Assembly (NCBI GenBank): GCA_005801205.1
Contig: SYDJ01000174.1
Coordinates: 1 to 38,902, forward strand
Direction: 5' to 3'
From: Gammaproteobacteria bacterium
GTDB taxonomy: Bacteria > Pseudomonadota > Gammaproteobacteria > Pseudomonadales > Cellvibrionaceae
DNA: 38,902 bases
Translations under genes and position numbers: made by a program
The notes under the pieces: model-generated
What the model was told of the DNA's origin: nothing
Database searches by the model: none
What the model saw: only the letters and a program-made list of their open reading frames with translations
Shown: piece by piece, positions 17,224 to 26,550 of the stretch
How the letters are laid out: each line of letters opens with the position of its first letter
How positions within the stretch are numbered: the first letter of the stretch is position 1

Positions 17224-20166
17224 TTAGAAAGTATAACGAGCACCTAATGTATAACGTGGGCTCAAGACTTCTAAGCTCCACAATTGACTATAAGCACGCG
17301 CAAAGTTGCGTTTGTCTGCACCCATTAAGTTAAGACCTTCAAGAGAAATGGTTAAATTCTCATTCAGTTCATAACTTATATTGGCATCGAATGATTCATA
17401 GGATGCTGTATTGCCAGGCTCATTTTTTCCGGCATTGGTGGTGTAGAGGAACTTATCACGCCAGTTGTAAGCAACACGAGCAGATAAACCATCCTTCTCA
17501 TAAAACGCTACAACGTTTGATGTATCGCTGAGGCCAGTCAGAGCAAATTGCGCTACACCTGATTTGGTATTGTCATAACCTACGTCACCATTAACGGTGG
17601 TGTAGTTTGCTTGCATACCAAAACCAGATTCACCAAACATGTGTTGAACGGCAAATTCAAAGCCGTCAATAACGCCAGACTTATTGTTAACAGGAGTATC
17701 AATCATCCAATTAACCAGTGGGTCGGTAGAGTTAGGTAGAAGGTTAGCATTTTCTTTGCCTGAACCATCAGCATTAACTTGGCCTTCATTTTTGGCGAAC
17801 TGGCTGTAAATTTGTTGAACAGATGGATTAGCGTTTCCAGCAGCAACAAGTTGTGCTTTAGCCGCTTGTGCACGTGGGCCTTGCGTAATATCGCGCAATC
17901 CAAACAAACCAGTCACAGGAACTGCGCCAGTGCTGTTGAACTTATCAACATCTTTGCGGTAATAGCCTAAAGAGACATAGCTTGAGTCTGAATAATACCA
18001 CTCAAGAGATGCGTCAAAGTTCTTGGATTCTAATGGAAGCAATCCTGGGTTACCGGCACTACCTTGACGACCTGTTCCATCATATTGAATATTGCCGCCT
18101 ACAGAAGTATCTGCTTTCAATAAGCCGTAATTTGCTCTAGCAATTGTTTTGCTTACAGACAAACGACCTTTTAAATCATCACTTAAGTCAATATCAAAAT
18201 CGATGTTAGGTAATACATGGCTGTAGCTCGCTTCTCTTGATTGGCTAACTTGATTGCTACCCATGTCAGTTTGGAAGTCATTATCACCGGTCCACCGAAT
18301 TTGAGTGGGCGGATTTGCTAAAGTACCTGCTGTAACATCGGTTTTTTCATAACGCACACCCGCTAACAAGTGATAAGACTTACCACCTAATTCACCGGGC
18401 ATTTCAAATTGTGCGTAAGCTGCTTGTACTTTTTCATTAATTGCACGGTAGGTGGTTGGATCAGGTTTAACTTGCCATCTGCCGTTCACGGTTCCAAAGA
18501 AGCCAGGTGTGCCTTTAGCAGCTTCTGCTTCAGACCATTTTGCAAACTCTTCAATGTCGTAGTCCATACCGCCTGCCCAAGAGCCAGTGGTATCGTAACC
18601 GTCGAATTCAGTTAAGAAATTGCGCGGGGTATAAAAACTATCTGGAACTAAAGCAGGGTTAGCACCGCTCCAGTCACCCATCGACATATCATTATTTTGA
18701 TACTCGAGGCCGAGATAATCATTTTCACGGCTTTCAATACCAAATTTGAGCGCGTTGTCATTAAATTTCCAAACGCCATCTAAACGCATTTGTGTCACTT
18801 CATCATCAGCAATTTGTTTTTGAGCGTTGGCACGAGAACTAGTCACATCACCTACGTCAAACTTTCCATTGTTGTTGGCACCGTTCTTACTATCATCCAG
18901 TTTTACGTACATGGTGGGTAGTGCAGCATTAAAGTTAACGGATTGTTCTTTAACTATGTTGCCTAATGCACCGGTAATATTTAAATTACTTGCGCGCGGG
19001 TCATGTGGGTCCAAGGATGCTTTGGAATTACTAAGATCTAAGGTCAGATTTAAATCATCTGTAACATCAAAACTTATATTAAGACCAACAGCATTATTTT
19101 CTTGCTTGCTACCCTGAACTTGACGAGCAAAACTCAAGTCTTTTGGATTGGGTACCCACTCAGAATAAATCAGCGGTGATTTAATAGGATTGTTGTCGAA
19201 CACAATATGAGAGCGTGTATCTACAAACCATAAGGTTTGCTCTATACGTTCTTGCGACCAATCATTTGTTGAGTAAGTGTAATCTAAGGTTGCTGTGATT
19301 TTTTCAGCGGGTTTGAATTGCAGCGTTAATTGACCATTAGTACGCTCACGCTCTTGGTCGCCCAAGGTGTAACGCAAATCGCTGGGCAGGGTATATTGGC
19401 CACCTACAGCAGGGCCGTTCTCAATGAGCGCACCTGGCAGCACTTTTAAATCATTAACCGATTTTAATGTTCTTACATTCCACTCGTTAATATAAGCGCC
19501 TGTTGTACCGCTATCGCGTTTTTGGTAGCTTCCGCTTAAGGCTACACCAATAGTGTCATCTGCAAAGGTGTTGCTAATAATGCCCGATACTTCTGGCGTA
19601 AAGTCATCGCCAGTACGGTTGCTTGTATCATTTAAAAGTTTTCCACCGATGCTTGCATGAAACCCGGTTTTATCCAAAGGACGCAAGGTTTTAATATTGA
19701 TTGAAGCACCAATACCGCCACTTGCTATATTAGCGCGCCCAGTTTTGTAAACCTCTAGGCCGCTTACGCCTTCAGATGCAAGATTTCCAAAATCGAACGA
19801 GCGCGAATCAAACGACGCCGATGCAGCGGCACGACCGTTTAAGGTTACCAAGTTAAAGTCTGGGCCAAAACCACGAACGGTAACTTTACTACCTTCGCCG
19901 TTAGCGCGATCTATGGATACGCCGGTAATACGTTGGAGGGATTCAGCAAGGTTTGAATCGGGCATCTTACCCATATCTTCTGAAGAGATAGCATCAACTA
20001 CACCTACTGCATCGCGTTTGATATCCATTGCTCGTGTTAACGAAGCTTTGATACCTGTAATAACAATTTCTTCAGACTCGTCTTGAGCCACTGCGAAATT
20101 ATTAAAACTCATGGATGCTATTAATGCTGCGAGAGCTGTTTTGTTAAATGGTAATGTTTTACGCAT
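17224..20166 (-). CDS. TonB-dependent outer-membrane receptor (oligosaccharide-uptake type)
   Basis: Signal peptide; plug LTRAMDIKRDAVGVVDAISSEDMGKMPDSNLAESLQRITGVSIDRANGEGSKVTVRGFGPDFNLVTLNGR; C-terminal PRYTLGARYTF. Confidence 0.96.
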   Translation of the reverse strand: MRKTLPFNKTALAALIASMSFNNFAVAQDESEEIVITGIKASLTRAMDIKRDAVGVVDAISSEDMGKMPDSNLAESLQRITGVSIDRANGEGSKVTVRGFGPDFNLVTLNGRAAASASFDSRSFDFGNLASEGVSGLEVYKTGRANIASGGIGASINIKTLRPLDKTGFHASIGGKLLNDTSNRTGDDFTPEVSGIISNTFADDTIGVALSGSYQKRDSGTTGAYINEWNVRTLKSVNDLKVLPGALIENGPAVGGQYTLPSDLRYTLGDQERERTNGQLTLQFKPAEKITATLDYTYSTNDWSQERIEQTLWFVDTRSHIVFDNNPIKSPLIYSEWVPNPKDLSFARQVQGSKQENNAVGLNISFDVTDDLNLTLDLSNSKASLDPHDPRASNLNITGALGNIVKEQSVNFNAALPTMYVKLDDSKNGANNNGKFDVGDVTSSRANAQKQIADDEVTQMRLDGVWKFNDNALKFGIESRENDYLGLEYQNNDMSMGDWSGANPALVPDSFYTPRNFLTEFDGYDTTGSWAGGMDYDIEEFAKWSEAEAAKGTPGFFGTVNGRWQVKPDPTTYRAINEKVQAAYAQFEMPGELGGKSYHLLAGVRYEKTDVTAGTLANPPTQIRWTGDNDFQTDMGSNQVSQSREASYSHVLPNIDFDIDLSDDLKGRLSVSKTIARANYGLLKADTSVGGNIQYDGTGRQGSAGNPGLLPLESKNFDASLEWYYSDSSYVSLGYYRKDVDKFNSTGAVPVTGLFGLRDITQGPRAQAAKAQLVAAGNANPSVQQIYSQFAKNEGQVNADGSGKENANLLPNSTDPLVNWMIDTPVNNKSGVIDGFEFAVQHMFGESGFGMQANYTTVNGDVGYDNTKSGVAQFALTGLSDTSNVVAFYEKDGLSARVAYNWRDKFLYTTNAGKNEPGNTASYESFDANISYELNENLTISLEGLNLMGADKRNFARAYSQLWSLEVLSPRYTLGARYTF

Positions 20167-20215
20167 GGAGTACTCCTTAAATCATTAGAAGTTATTGTTT
20201 CCGATACAACAGAAC

Positions 20216-20243
20216 GCGTACTTACGTGTTTATTTAAGTACGC
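20216..20243. repeat. inverted repeat (stem-loop) in the TonB-receptor 5' leader
   Basis: gcgtactta-cgtgtttatt-taagtacgc, 9-bp perfect arms. Confidence 0.8.
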
Positions 20244-20353
20244 AGCCTCGCCCCTTTTGGTTGGGGGCTCTTTAATTGACTGACCAGAATTATGTTTTAA
20301 GTCAGCCAAAAAAATATGTTCGCCTCACACTAGGCAATAACCGATGTAAATTT

Positions 20354-20391
20354 TTAAAAAAAATTCCATTCACCCTTCCATAGGTGAATGG
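20354..20391 (-). terminator. terminator-like hairpin inside the TonB-receptor leader (candidate attenuator)
   Basis: Minus strand CCATTCACC-tatggaag-GGTGAATGG-aaTTTTTTTT; lies between motif B and the receptor start. Confidence 0.75.
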
Positions 20392-20453
20392 ATAGGTTCA
20401 AAAGAACCTTAAGATCGGTCATGTGAAACTATATGTGAGTTACAAAAAGGCTC

Positions 20454-20485
20454 TAGTCATTTGGCATTTTTCAGTAAAGTGGGCA
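20454..20485 (-). promoter_or_regulatory. bipartite motif copy B (gene-sense CCCACTTT-N17-GACTAG), upstream of the TonB-dependent receptor
   Basis: ctagtca at 20454, aaagtggg at 20477 (23-nt spacing); gggtaaca at 20521. Confidence 0.8.
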
Positions 20486-20562
20486 GTGAAATGCCAACTA
20501 AAAATGACCGGTGTGAATCGGGGTAACACAAAAAATAACTGCTATGACAAAAAGAAAAACCA

Positions 20563-21354
20563 TTAAATTGCTTCAAAATCCATGTAATCAAAATTCATAA
20601 CGGGCTGGCCTCAAAAGTGTAGTTTTATAACTTGTTTGCCTGACTTCAAATACATCTTTCCGAGTTTTGATACCTTGTTCCAGTGATGAGCTTGTCGCCA
20701 TTCAATAGGATCAGCTGCGTTATAGGTTATGGGTAAGTGTAAAGGCCCGCTAATATCTTTATTGTCAACTTCAAATGAAATATAGCCGCCCAATTTTGAG
20801 GTATACATAGTTGTAATTGAGTAATAACCGGCTTTCTTTACGGTTACTGTGTAGTTGACCCACTCTCCAGGAGAAATCCAGCCCAAATAAAGTGAGTTAT
20901 TTTCTGTAGGAACAAAGTTATAAACTGTGTCGTCCACCGGTACATCGGGGTTATTAAATTTGGTATAGGAAATATCTGGGCTTTCAAACATTCTAAATTC
21001 TTTTAAATAGGTGCCGGTTTTATTAAGTTTGCCACTACCGCTATTGATATTGTCATCATCGTGATAACAAATTCCCTCTGCCTTGCCCGACTGTTTTTCA
21101 CTATCAGATATATCCATGACATCGTAATATTCGTTTTGAATTCTACCGGGAATAGTCTGCGTTAGATTTTTGACAACTGAGTCATGAAATGGAATACATG
21201 GATAGCTCGATGTGCTAGTCAAGGATATTTTTTTAGGGGAAACATTGCAGGCATATAAAATACCTACGGAAAATCCCATAAATACTATGAATGGGATATG
21301 TCGATATGCAGTCATCACTAACCTCCTGTTTAAGGTAATTTTCGCCATGTACAT
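20563..21354 (-). CDS. CBM6-like carbohydrate-binding lipoprotein; ORF stops at TGA 20613-20611 but homologous-looking sequence continues in frame to 20563
   Basis: Lipobox-like SVGILYACN; YLGWISPGEWVNYTVTVKKAGYYSITTMYTS and KSGKQVIKLHF (CBM6-like); after the TGA the frame reads GQPVMNFDYMDFEAI then TAA. Confidence 0.7.
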
Positions 21355-21403
21355 TATTATTACTATGTAAGAACTGAAACTTTATTCGGCCGAAGCTGAA
21401 TGT

Positions 21404-22684
21404 TTATTCGGGCAACTTTACGGTAATACTTTTAAGCGTTATAGGTTCTAGAGTGGTTGAGCCATGTGGGTTTAGTTGTAAACCTACAAACTCAATTTGG
21501 TTTCTCTTCTTTCCATGATGCTTAAAATCTTCTTCCGTTAATGTGAGCAACACATCTTGACCTGCTTTATCTTTGAAGGAGGCCAAGCTGCGTTGCGAGC
21601 CACTCCAGCGGCCATAACCTGTTGCTCCTGCTTGAATAAATAAATAGACATCCAGCTTTCCTTCAACGAAATAGGCTTTAGGAATATTGAGAAGATACTG
21701 AACTTCAAAGCGTTCAAAGTCATGAATGGAACCGAGCGCTTGGACCAGGGTTACTTTTCCTGAATGTCCATTAGGTAACGTCTGTGGCCCCCATTGCGGT
21801 GTGAGTGTCATGGCCTTTTTGGAGTGATTAAAGGTTCGGGCAATATCTAAATCTTCGCTGGATACCCTAGCAAAAATGCCATCAATTGCTGTTTGTGTGT
21901 CGTACTTAAAGTTATAAAATGAATTTGGGTTTTTAACTTTTATATCAGGCAAAATCGGCGTTATTTTGTCGTTATTAAAATGGATTGAAACGCGTCTAAT
22001 TTTAATAGGGAGTGAAATATTGGATCCGTTTCGGTGAAGAACAAAATTAACTCTCTCAATTGCCCGGAGTTTATCCAGCGGTTCATTAAAATCTACTGCT
22101 TTGACGACTAGTTTTTTATAGCTGGCTCCATTGTCTTTAAAATCTGCCATGGTAAATTTTCGACCATTAAACATATAGTCTCCTTTTTCGCCCGCTTGCA
22201 ATGAAAAAACAAATTCCATTTTCCCTTCGGTAACGTAAGCACTAGGAATCTGGATTTCAAAATAGGATTCTGACTGAGAACAATCCGATGCGGAAATCAG
22301 CTGATAAATATGTAATTTGCTAGTGTTAACATTGCTAACCCCAAGCTCCTTTGAATCAATATCCTTACTAGACCATAACGGCGTGATGACGGCGGCTTGC
22401 TCATCAGTATTCGCATCAATAGTAAGTTGACGATTTCCCAAGTGCACAGTATCAACAACCCAGCTTTCAGGTTTCGTCATAGATAAGCTTACGTGGGATA
22501 CTGTTGTTGGCTTAAGTAAGGCTTTAGGCTTCGCGGTTTCACTCCAGCCATGGCTTGAGTACAGCATTAGGAGCAAAGTAATAAAGAAAGAAGATAATTG
22601 GGTAGTGCATTTTTTTGTAAAATACAGGCTGAATTTCGTTATGCTTATTATCTTTACATGCTGCATATGACTTGTCCAAAGCAA
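21404..22684 (-). CDS. secreted protein with two tandem homologous domains; function unknown, candidate carbohydrate-binding modules
   Basis: Internal duplication: IPSAYVTEGKMEFVFSLQAGEKGDYMFNGRKFTMADFKDNG versus IPKAYFVEGKLDVYLFIQAGATGYGRWSGSQRSLASFKDKAG; N-terminal hydrophobic signal. Confidence 0.75.
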   Translation of the reverse strand: MLWTSHMQHVKIISITKFSLYFTKKCTTQLSSFFITLLLMLYSSHGWSETAKPKALLKPTTVSHVSLSMTKPESWVVDTVHLGNRQLTIDANTDEQAAVITPLWSSKDIDSKELGVSNVNTSKLHIYQLISASDCSQSESYFEIQIPSAYVTEGKMEFVFSLQAGEKGDYMFNGRKFTMADFKDNGASYKKLVVKAVDFNEPLDKLRAIERVNFVLHRNGSNISLPIKIRRVSIHFNNDKITPILPDIKVKNPNSFYNFKYDTQTAIDGIFARVSSEDLDIARTFNHSKKAMTLTPQWGPQTLPNGHSGKVTLVQALGSIHDFERFEVQYLLNIPKAYFVEGKLDVYLFIQAGATGYGRWSGSQRSLASFKDKAGQDVLLTLTEEDFKHHGKKRNQIEFVGLQLNPHGSTTLEPITLKSITVKLPE

Positions 22685-22698
22685 GAATTAAAGTCTGA

Positions 22699-22734
22699 GC
22701 GTACAGAAATTTTCAGAGAGAAAGTTCTGTACGC
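22699..22734. repeat. inverted repeat between the GH3 gene and the downstream tandem-domain gene
   Basis: gcgtacagaa ... ttctgtacgc, 10-bp perfect arms with a 16-nt loop, no T-run. Confidence 0.8.
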
Positions 22735-22753
22735 TGCTATGTTAGCCTAATAG

Positions 22754-25018
22754 CTATTTATTTAAATAATTGAAGGTTTCTTTTAATGTGCCAATGCTAA
22801 TTTCAAAGTCACCATCTTCAGTCACGGTTGTGAGTTGTTCGTTAACGAAGGCCAAATCGGATTTGTTCAGTTCAAACACAAGTGTTTGTGATTCGCCCGG
22901 AGCTAAAGCAATTTTTTGATATTTCCGCAGTCTTTTTACAGAGGGAACAATAGAAGCGTAAAGATCGCTGCTATACAGCTCCACGGTATGCTTGCCTGAT
23001 ACTTCGCCGGTGTTTTTCAGTGTGACTTCCACCCTTAGATGCCCATCGCCCACTAATTTTTTAGTGCTTAACGTTAAATTACTGTACTCAAACGTTGTAT
23101 AACTGAGGCCATGTCCAAACGGAAATTGCGGGCTAAATGCGAATTCATATTTATACACGGGAGCGTTAATTTCTACCGCTTCATTTAATAATTTATGATC
23201 GTAGGTGACGAGCTCGCCACTAAATCTTGGGTAGGTGTAGGGCAAAATACCATCAGGGTTGTAGTCGCCAAAGAGTACATCTGCAATCGCTGGCGCTGCT
23301 TGAGATCCAGCCCAATTAGCTAACACAATGGATTGTGCATTGGGTTCTATTTTACGAATAATGCGAGGGCGGCCTTCAGAGAGAACCATGACAATTGGCT
23401 TACCAGCAGCAGCGAGCTCTTTTACCAATTGCTGTTGTATTTCCGGCAATTCCAAATCTTTGATGTTGCCGACAGTTTCTGCATAGGCGTCCTCGCCTAA
23501 AGCAACAATCACCACATCTACATTTTTTGCCGCTTTTACTGCGTCATCAATATTGATATTGGTAGTGTTGAAATCTGTACCTTGAACATAGGTGACATTG
23601 GTTTCACCTGCTTTAGCTTTAATGGCTTGCAAAATGGTTAAGGTATCATTTGCAAAATATTTGCTTTCAGTTCCCTGCCACGTATATGACCAGCAGCCAT
23701 GAAGCGATGTAAGGGAATTGGCGCTGGGGCCAACCACTAAATACTTTTTATTTTTTGTTAAAGGTAAAAGTTTGTTGAAATTTTTAAGCAGCACGACAGA
23801 TTCTCTTGCAGCGTTCAATGCTGCTTCTTTATATTCTGGACGCGCAAAATTCTTAACAGCCTCTGGTTCTAGGTAGGGAGTTTCAAAATAACCTAAATCG
23901 TATTTTAATTGGAGAATACGTCTTACGGATTCATCGATACGTTTTTCACTGATCCTTTTTTCTTTAACCAGTGCGATAAGGTCGTCATAAAAGCTAAAGT
24001 CTAGCGGCACTATCACTAAATCAATTCCTGCATTAACAGCGAGCAATGCGGCTTCCTTATTAGACGCTGCAACTTTATGGCGTTCGTGCAATTTTTTAAT
24101 GTCTTCCCAATCACTGGTAATCACGCCTTTAAAACCCAATTCATTGCGTAACACATCGGTTAGGTAATATTTACTGGCGTGTAAGGGGGTGCCATTAACA
24201 TCGCCAGAATTTACCATTAATGTACGAGCGCCAGCGGCTATAGCCGCTTTAAAGGGTGGCAAATAATATTCACGGAGGTTGATCTCAGGAATATAAGCGG
24301 GCGTACGGTCTTTGCCATCTGCAGGTGCCGAGTAACCAATAAAATGTTTCATTGAAGATGCAACACTATTCACATCTCTCAAGCTCTTGCCTTCATAGCC
24401 TTTGATAGAGGCAACACCCATGGTTTTAACAAGATGTACGTCTTCACCAAATGTTTCTGGAAAGCGCGGCCATAAGGGTTGTCTGCCAACATCCAACACG
24501 GGCGAAAAGTCTAAACGTATTCCCGATGCCCGCACTTCCTTAGCCGTAATTTCAGCGGCAATTCTTGCGAGTTCAGGATTGCGCGTTGCCGCTAAGGCAA
24601 GATTATGGGGGAATAGGGTAGAGCCAATGGTGTTATTAGCACCGTGTACCGCATCAATCTCGTAAAGATTTGGAATTTTTAAGCGTGTTTCCTTTAATGC
24701 TACATCTTGAATGGTGTTAGTGATGTAATGCCATTCTTGTAAGGTGTAAGCATGGGTAATTGCATTTTGAACTGAGCCTACATTGTGCGTCACAATCGCA
24801 TTACGCAACTTGGCCATATCTAAGGTAACAAAGTCATCATTCTTATTTGATACAGCTTCTAGCGTCAAATTGGTCATCTGCCCCACTTTTTCTTCTAGGG
24901 TCATTTTTGACAATAGGCTATTAATCGCTTTAGTTTCATTCGTCGGCTTACCAGCTTCTGCGCAATTTACGACAATAAATAAAAGCGATAAAAATAAGGT
25001 TGTATATTTCACTCGCAT
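22754..25018 (-). CDS. glycoside hydrolase family 3 (beta-glucosidase-like)
   Basis: Signal peptide; LDFSPVLDVGRQPLWPRFPETFGED, KHFIGYSAPADGKDR, GVITSDWEDI nucleophile region, C-terminal Fn3-like domain. Confidence 0.95.
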   Translation of the reverse strand: MRVKYTTLFLSLLFIVVNCAEAGKPTNETKAINSLLSKMTLEEKVGQMTNLTLEAVSNKNDDFVTLDMAKLRNAIVTHNVGSVQNAITHAYTLQEWHYITNTIQDVALKETRLKIPNLYEIDAVHGANNTIGSTLFPHNLALAATRNPELARIAAEITAKEVRASGIRLDFSPVLDVGRQPLWPRFPETFGEDVHLVKTMGVASIKGYEGKSLRDVNSVASSMKHFIGYSAPADGKDRTPAYIPEINLREYYLPPFKAAIAAGARTLMVNSGDVNGTPLHASKYYLTDVLRNELGFKGVITSDWEDIKKLHERHKVAASNKEAALLAVNAGIDLVIVPLDFSFYDDLIALVKEKRISEKRIDESVRRILQLKYDLGYFETPYLEPEAVKNFARPEYKEAALNAARESVVLLKNFNKLLPLTKNKKYLVVGPSANSLTSLHGCWSYTWQGTESKYFANDTLTILQAIKAKAGETNVTYVQGTDFNTTNINIDDAVKAAKNVDVVIVALGEDAYAETVGNIKDLELPEIQQQLVKELAAAGKPIVMVLSEGRPRIIRKIEPNAQSIVLANWAGSQAAPAIADVLFGDYNPDGILPYTYPRFSGELVTYDHKLLNEAVEINAPVYKYEFAFSPQFPFGHGLSYTTFEYSNLTLSTKKLVGDGHLRVEVTLKNTGEVSGKHTVELYSSDLYASIVPSVKRLRKYQKIALAPGESQTLVFELNKSDLAFVNEQLTTVTEDGDFEISIGTLKETFNYLNK

Positions 25019-25090
25019 AGAAATTCAGACTCACGATGCTTAGTTGTTGATTACAAATCAATTGATATTGATATTTATGCAGGTAGGAGG

Positions 25091-25122
25091 CTAGTCGTCT
25101 TGCAATAGAAAGCAAAGTGGGT
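25091..25122 (-). promoter_or_regulatory. bipartite motif copy C (gene-sense ACCCACTTT-N17-GACTAG), between GH3 and the divergent AraC-type regulator
   Basis: ctagtcg at 25091, aaagtggg at 25114 (23-nt spacing); gggtaaca at 25151. Confidence 0.8.
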
Positions 25123-25344
25123 AGCTTAACATGCGAGTGATTGGGAAGCGGGGTAACAATTCATGCTGAAACAGCACGTTGAGCTTCGAAAAATCTGATT
25201 TATCGCCTAGCTAACCAATAAAAATTTAAATGAGCTTGGGCTGTATGCCGAGTATTAATCCGTTGTGTATAAACAAATTAGTTTGCTAGACTTTACTTGC
25301 CAAAACAACTGCCAAAACTATGTTGACTCAGGAATACAATAATA

Positions 25345-26499
25345 ATGCGATCAGACTTTCTGAATTTCCATGACATGACACTGGTGCTCACATTTGTAGA
25401 GTGTCTTTTTTTAGGCGTTCTATTGCGAGTGCTTCCGTCTAAACGCGTGCAATCGCGCTATTTACTCTCTATCTTTTTTTTCCTTGTGGCGGGTTGGGTG
25501 GCAGCTACTTTATTCATTTGGAATCCCGCGCTACAAACTTCATTTATTAATCACACGCTTATTACGCCACTATTACTTTCATCTTGCATTCTGTTGCAGG
25601 GGCCCTGTTTGTATTTCTATTTGCGCTCCTTAACGGAGCATATAAACATGCGCCGAGCATACAATCTGATACACCTAGTGCCTGCTTTACTTGCAGCCTT
25701 AGTCATAGTGCTGTTTGGTATTAATGGCGCTGACTGGGTACCTACGAGTATTTTACCTGGCCATGAGAAAAAGGCTGCTGAGCTTTGCTGGGTACTGGTG
25801 CGTGTTTCACCATTAATTTATGTATTTGCATGTTTTTACGCGGTCTATCAATTACCACGAAAATACCAACACCTGTACTCATCACTGAGCACCTTTGAAA
25901 TAAAGCTGAGCTATTTGGTGTTGCTTGGGTTTTTTCTACATTGGCTGTGGGCTTGCATTGGCTATTTTGTTGGCCCCTTTTTAAGCCAAGATGTAAATGA
26001 TCTTATGGGCGATACCGAAGACTTTCTCATTGTGTTGCAGGTAAATGGATTATTTGTTCTTGGATTAAAGAATGCTCGTGATTTGTTAAACCTAACCCAG
26101 CCAGAAATAGTAAAGCCAACTGAGCAGGTGCTAGACCCTAAAAAAATTGAAATGCTCGAAAAAGCTGTTCAGGAAAGAAAGCTCCATATGGAGAATAATA
26201 TTAACTTGGAGCGATTTTCTGAGTTGGCAGGTTTAAAACCTAAAGATGTTTCTTTAGTGGTAAATCTTCATTACAAATTAAATTTTTTTGAATTTATTAA
26301 TGGCTTACGCTTGGAGGAGGCTAAGCGAATGTTGATTGCGCCAGAATTTGAAGATGTCTCTATTTTAGATATTATCTATAAATCTGGGTTTAACAGTCAG
26401 TCTGCATTTCAACGCTTCTTTAAGAAAGTTGTAGGCTGCACACCAACAGAATATCGTCGGCTTAACGCTCAAACGCATAAGAGTGAAGTTGCGGATTAA
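25345..26499 (+). CDS. AraC-family transcriptional regulator with a multi-TM N-terminal domain
   Basis: Several hydrophobic helices in the first ~240 aa; C-terminal HTH: INGLRLEEAKRMLIAPEFEDVSILDIIYKSGFNSQSAFQRFFKKVVGCTPTEYRR. Confidence 0.92.
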   Translation: MRSDFLNFHDMTLVLTFVECLFLGVLLRVLPSKRVQSRYLLSIFFFLVAGWVAATLFIWNPALQTSFINHTLITPLLLSSCILLQGPCLYFYLRSLTEHINMRRAYNLIHLVPALLAALVIVLFGINGADWVPTSILPGHEKKAAELCWVLVRVSPLIYVFACFYAVYQLPRKYQHLYSSLSTFEIKLSYLVLLGFFLHWLWACIGYFVGPFLSQDVNDLMGDTEDFLIVLQVNGLFVLGLKNARDLLNLTQPEIVKPTEQVLDPKKIEMLEKAVQERKLHMENNINLERFSELAGLKPKDVSLVVNLHYKLNFFEFINGLRLEEAKRMLIAPEFEDVSILDIIYKSGFNSQSAFQRFFKKVVGCTPTEYRRLNAQTHKSEVAD

Positions 26500-26502
26500 C
26501 AG

Positions 26503-26526
26503 CAAAAGCCCGCTAAAAGAGCGGGC
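26503..26526 (-). terminator. intrinsic terminator of the GlcG-AKR operon
   Basis: Minus strand gcccgctcttttagcgggcttttgct. Confidence 0.65.
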
Positions 26527-26550
26527 CAACACATCTAGGTACCTTGTTCG

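Noticed and set aside
20611-20613. TGA as a selenocysteine codon
   Set aside because: No catalytic context, CBM-like fold, and no recognisable SECIS-like hairpin looked for or found with confidence; nonsense mutation, sequencing error or readthrough are simpler.
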